DNA of 25,041 bases from a virus: positions 1-25,041 of the IMG/VR virus record IMGVR_UViG_3300008459_000353, one strand, 5' to 3'. The notes beneath the pieces were generated by a model. That model was not told the origin of the DNA, did no database searches, and saw only the letters and a list, made by a program, of their open reading frames with translations. The position numbers and the translations under genes were made by a program. Positions 23,801-25,041 of the stretch are shown in pieces. The first letter of the stretch is position 1, and every line of letters begins with the position of its first letter.

Positions 23801-23991
23801 ACCCTATCTTAGATTCAATTAGAAGAGACAGAGGTCTATACGATTTCAGAGTGACAGTTCAAAACACACCTGAAGATTTAGATAGAAATCAAATGATTGG
23901 TAAAATCTATATTAAACCTACTAAGGCGTTAGAATTTATCGACATTGAGTTCTTAATCACACCGACAGGTGCGTCTTTTGAGAACATCTAA
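20815..23991 (+). CDS. 18: Contractile tail sheath protein, unusually large
   Basis: This is a 1058-residue protein. It forms the contracting outer sheath of the tail. The N-terminus FVSPGVYTSERDLSFV and the following VGVTTLGIVGETVKGPAFEP with NYDEFQLYFGG are the family's standard opening. The C-terminal domain (AFPWFAAAGYTRGLVNAIKARKKL, the INPIATF...GTVIWGNKTLQ region, INVRRLLLQARKLI and DIEFLITPTGASF) is the conserved polymerisation and tube-contact region. T4 gp18 has 659 residues; the extra length lies in a Thr/Ser/Gly/Asn-rich central part (about residues 100-450), presumably surface-exposed protrusion domains. Codon use is richer in G and C than in the glycosyltransferase genes, as expected for a highly expressed gene. 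It is followed by a clear terminator. The gene number is by analogy to T4. Confidence 0.95.
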   Translation: MAKSNTVFVSPGVYTSERDLSFVSQNVGVTTLGIVGETVKGPAFEPIFITNYDEFQLYFGGTTPEKFVNTQIPKYEAAYIAKSYLQQSNQLFVTRVLGLSGYDAGPSWSISTVANVDCSTVGFNGSPTTYTVNFTGTTASTNTISFTTSFPSVINANLTENYTTFNGGTSTISDDVKALLLGIMRTPASSAYTASMWGTNLGSSYTSFANTYSAITNEFGVTSLSAITCNANNDPWFYSNFDLTTGNTYTGYSFNAAVTTMTGTAGSFSGIMSGTYFTLTGTAFSNYNNIVVTTLRSRGLADYANDAGPVYQVSATTGLSMVCSGAYSGVTKNPFTTFLLTGVTIENTNFTYEVNLLETSPNYISKVLGVSNFGKPRTTFPLFVEETYSTLLNYAYNKGYIRGLNCTLDTTSKARDLTADSLGWYLEQYQSAESPWVVSELRGNKVYELFKFFTIADGNNSNTQVKVTIANISFTNGTFDVIVRDFYDTDSNPVVVEKFSNCSMDPGLNNYIAKKIGTSDGEFQLNSKYVMLEVNVDAPIDALPCGFEGYINREYPSATPAYPVYKTKYYIPGETIYDPPFGNSAGTNNDTQSSGDNVRRSYLGFSSQFGVDESLLIYKGKQNPVSDFCDATTGSDWAYLSKGFHMDSGATAITISQLNPNYGGLVTSGNQAFDCGVASFNSEPTSETNPYYRLFSRKFTMVLQGGFDGWDIYTERRTNSDRFVLGRSGYLAGACVSTTYPLATGTGMFKQITVGENSVDWANTDYYAYLLGQQTFSNPEAVNINVFVTPGIDIDNNSNLVESAIDMIENDRADSIYITTIPDFNLLQPSTSMDNLYYPQEVVDILETSGIDSNYTATYYPWVLTRDTVNNTQIYLPATAEVTRNLALTDNIAFPWFAAAGYTRGLVNAIKARKKLTQEDRDTLYKGRINPIATFNDVGTVIWGNKTLQIRESALDRINVRRLLLQARKLISAVAVRLLFEQNDAVVRQQFLDAVNPILDSIRRDRGLYDFRVTVQNTPEDLDRNQMIGKIYIKPTKALEFIDIEFLITPTGASFENI

Positions 23992-24010
23992 AAAAATGAT
24001 AGTTAAAAAG

Positions 24011-24038
24011 ACCCTCACAGTAATGTGGGGGTTTTTTT
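24011..24038 (+). terminator. Rho-independent terminator after the sheath gene
   Basis: ACCCTCAC (24011-24018) pairs with GTGGGGGT (24025-24032) around a 6-nt loop (AGTAAT), with one G-U pair, and is followed by a run of T. It lies 19 nt after the sheath stop and upstream of the next gene's promoter element, so the sheath is a separate transcription unit. Confidence 0.9.
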
Positions 24039-24049
24039 ATTTTAACCAA

Positions 24050-24057
24050 TATTTATA
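24050..24057 (+). promoter_or_regulatory. Candidate phage late promoter, TATTTATA, for the HAD-like gene
   Basis: CCAATATTTATAAGAT directly precedes ATG 24062, with 4 nt between core and start. It lies immediately downstream of a strong terminator, which independently argues that a promoter must be here. Confidence 0.6.
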
Positions 24058-24061
24058 AGAT

Positions 24062-24904
24062 ATGAAAAAAATTTTTGAAGGTTTCACAAAAGAAGGTACT
24101 CCTGATTTAAAATACTACGCATTTGATTGGGATGATAATATCATGTATATGCCAACTAAGATTATTTTAAAAGATAAAGAAGGTAAAGAGGTTGGAATGG
24201 GGACCCATGATTTTGCAAAATATCGTACATTAATAGGTAAAGAAGATTTTGAATATAATGGTAATACAATTGTAGGATTTTCAGAAGACCCATTTAGATA
24301 TTTTGGAGAAAAAGGTGACGAAGAGTTTTTAATAGGTTGTATGATGGCAAGAAAAGGTCCGGCATGGAGTGATTTTGTGGAAGCAATAAATGGAGGGTCT
24401 ATTTTTTCAATTATTACTGCGAGAGGTCATCATCCTAATACTTTAAAAAAAGCGGTTAAACAATTAATTGAAGGTGAAATTGATGGTATCTCTAAAAGTG
24501 AATTGGTTAAAAATTTAAAAAAATATCGTAACAAAGTTAAAGGACTCCCAACTGAAAAATTGGATGATAATACACTTATAAATTTATATTTGGAAATGTG
24601 TCAGTTTTATCCTGTCACACATGGTGAGGGTAGTGCGACTAATCCTGAAGATGGTAAAGTTAAAGCGATGAGAAAATTTATATCTTATGTTAGACAACAA
24701 GCAAAAATTTTACAACAAGACGTAGAAATGATTGACGATGTATCCAACTCTTTCATTCCACAAATAGGTTTTTCAGATGATGACGAAAGAAATTTACAAG
24801 CAATGATGAATAAATTATCAGATGAGGAAGAAAAATCTTTAAAAATGTATACTACTAAAACTGGTGAAAAAAGAAAATTTCAAGGAACTAGTAATGAAGA
24901 CTAG
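24062..24904 (+). CDS. HAD-superfamily phosphatase-like protein
   Basis: This is a 280-residue protein. Motif I is YYAFDWDDNIMYMP with nucleophile D22 and D24. Motif II is SIIT119ARGHHPNT. A lysine for motif III is in EDGKVKAMRKF (K199 or K201), and the acidic motif IV is GFSDDDERN (D239-D241), so the catalytic set is complete. A cap-like insertion of about 90 residues lies between motifs I and II. It should hydrolyse a phosphomonoester; the substrate could be a nucleotide, a sugar phosphate or a nucleic acid 3'-end, as in the T4 polynucleotide kinase/phosphatase, but no kinase domain is fused. A short extra N-terminus (MKKIFEGFTKEG) precedes the fold. It stands between the sheath and tube genes, where T4 has no gene. 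The C-terminus is charged and probably disordered. Confidence 0.75.
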   Translation: MKKIFEGFTKEGTPDLKYYAFDWDDNIMYMPTKIILKDKEGKEVGMGTHDFAKYRTLIGKEDFEYNGNTIVGFSEDPFRYFGEKGDEEFLIGCMMARKGPAWSDFVEAINGGSIFSIITARGHHPNTLKKAVKQLIEGEIDGISKSELVKNLKKYRNKVKGLPTEKLDDNTLINLYLEMCQFYPVTHGEGSATNPEDGKVKAMRKFISYVRQQAKILQQDVEMIDDVSNSFIPQIGFSDDDERNLQAMMNKLSDEEEKSLKMYTTKTGEKRKFQGTSNED

Positions 24905-24956
24905 TACAAATATTTTGAAAAAAAAACAAAAGTAAATAGATTTTTCTTTTGTGATA

Positions 24957-24964
24957 TATTTATA
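24957..24964 (+). promoter_or_regulatory. Candidate phage late promoter, TATTTATA, for the tail-tube gene
   Basis: GATATATTTATAAGAGAATA lies 33 nt before ATG 24998, with an A-rich leader in between (AACAAAAAGAAACT next to the start). A weak 7-bp stem, ACAAAAG/CTTTTGT at 24926-24932 and 24946-24952, precedes it and might end the HAD transcript, but it has no U-tract. Confidence 0.45.
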
Positions 24965-24997
24965 AGAGAATAAAACAGAAAAAAACAAAAAGAAACT

Positions 24998-25041
24998 ATG
25001 GCTGATTTGCTGATGAAAATGCCGATTCCCTACGAACCGAA
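24998..25041 (+). CDS. 19: Tail tube protein, first 14 residues only (runs off the window)
   Basis: An ATG at 24998 opens MADLLMKMPIPYEP, which continues off the window. The opening and the position right after the sheath (and HAD) genes fit T4 gp19-type tube proteins, whose N-terminus is similar in other contractile phages. The leader and promoter element match those of the sheath gene. With only 14 residues the identity rests mainly on synteny; the gene number is by analogy to T4. Confidence 0.6.
   Translation, partial: MADLLMKMPIPYEP

Noticed and set aside
24926-24952. Terminator after the HAD gene
   Set aside because: The 7-bp A/T-rich stem ACAAAAG/CTTTTGT has no G-C-rich core and no U-tract; too weak to list as a terminator.

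Overview
The window is a piece of an AT-rich (roughly 30% G+C by eye) genome of a contractile-tailed, T4-like phage. The firm anchors are a very large tail sheath protein, the start of a tail-tube gene just downstream of it, a family B DNA polymerase, and two neck/tail-completion candidates lying between a gp13-like candidate and the sheath in the T4 order 13-14-15-18-19. No integrase, tRNA, IS element or CRISPR array is visible. Starts mostly lack Shine-Dalgarno sequences, and the one host-like promoter candidate (TTTG, 20 nt, TAAATTTA) resembles the Bacteroidetes type. A Bacteroidetes/flavobacterial host is therefore my guess, but only a guess.

Layout. (1) 1-960, minus: a truncated gene overlapped by a lysine-rich coiled-coil protein. 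(2) 1006-3126, plus: a cysteine-rich protein with a LamG/concanavalin-like fold. (3) 3163-10173, plus: a tight, partly overlapping run of seven genes, made up of six glycosyltransferases or glycosyltransferase-like proteins and one SAM methyltransferase. (4) 10201-12092, plus: two tandem paralogues with a BppU-like N-terminal module; the second continues into a 131-residue Thr/Pro/Ser mucin-like linker and a C-terminal beta-rich head. (5) 12184-14979, plus: DNA polymerase with its own host-like promoter and a GC-rich hairpin leader. (6) 18939 down to 14982, minus: SNF2-type helicase, manganese-type superoxide dismutase, neck candidate (gp13-like position) and a small unknown. (7) 18994-25041, plus: neck candidate, tail terminator candidate, a tiny RHH-like gene on the opposite strand, sheath, terminator, HAD phosphatase-like protein, start of tail tube.

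How it fits together. The most interesting system is regions 2-4: a phage-encoded glycan pathway placed between surface-type virion proteins, one of which carries a mucin-like stalk rich in potential O-glycosylation sites. I infer that the phage decorates its own fibre or capsid proteins in the host cytoplasm; host-surface or DNA modification are alternatives. The second notable item is a phage Mn-type SOD inside the morphogenesis region, with an N-terminal extension that resembles a prohead-targeting peptide. A recurring purine-TATTTATA element lies just upstream of nearly every transcription unit on both strands. It is a strong candidate for the phage late promoter and, from its spacing, implies leaderless or nearly leaderless mRNAs for several genes.
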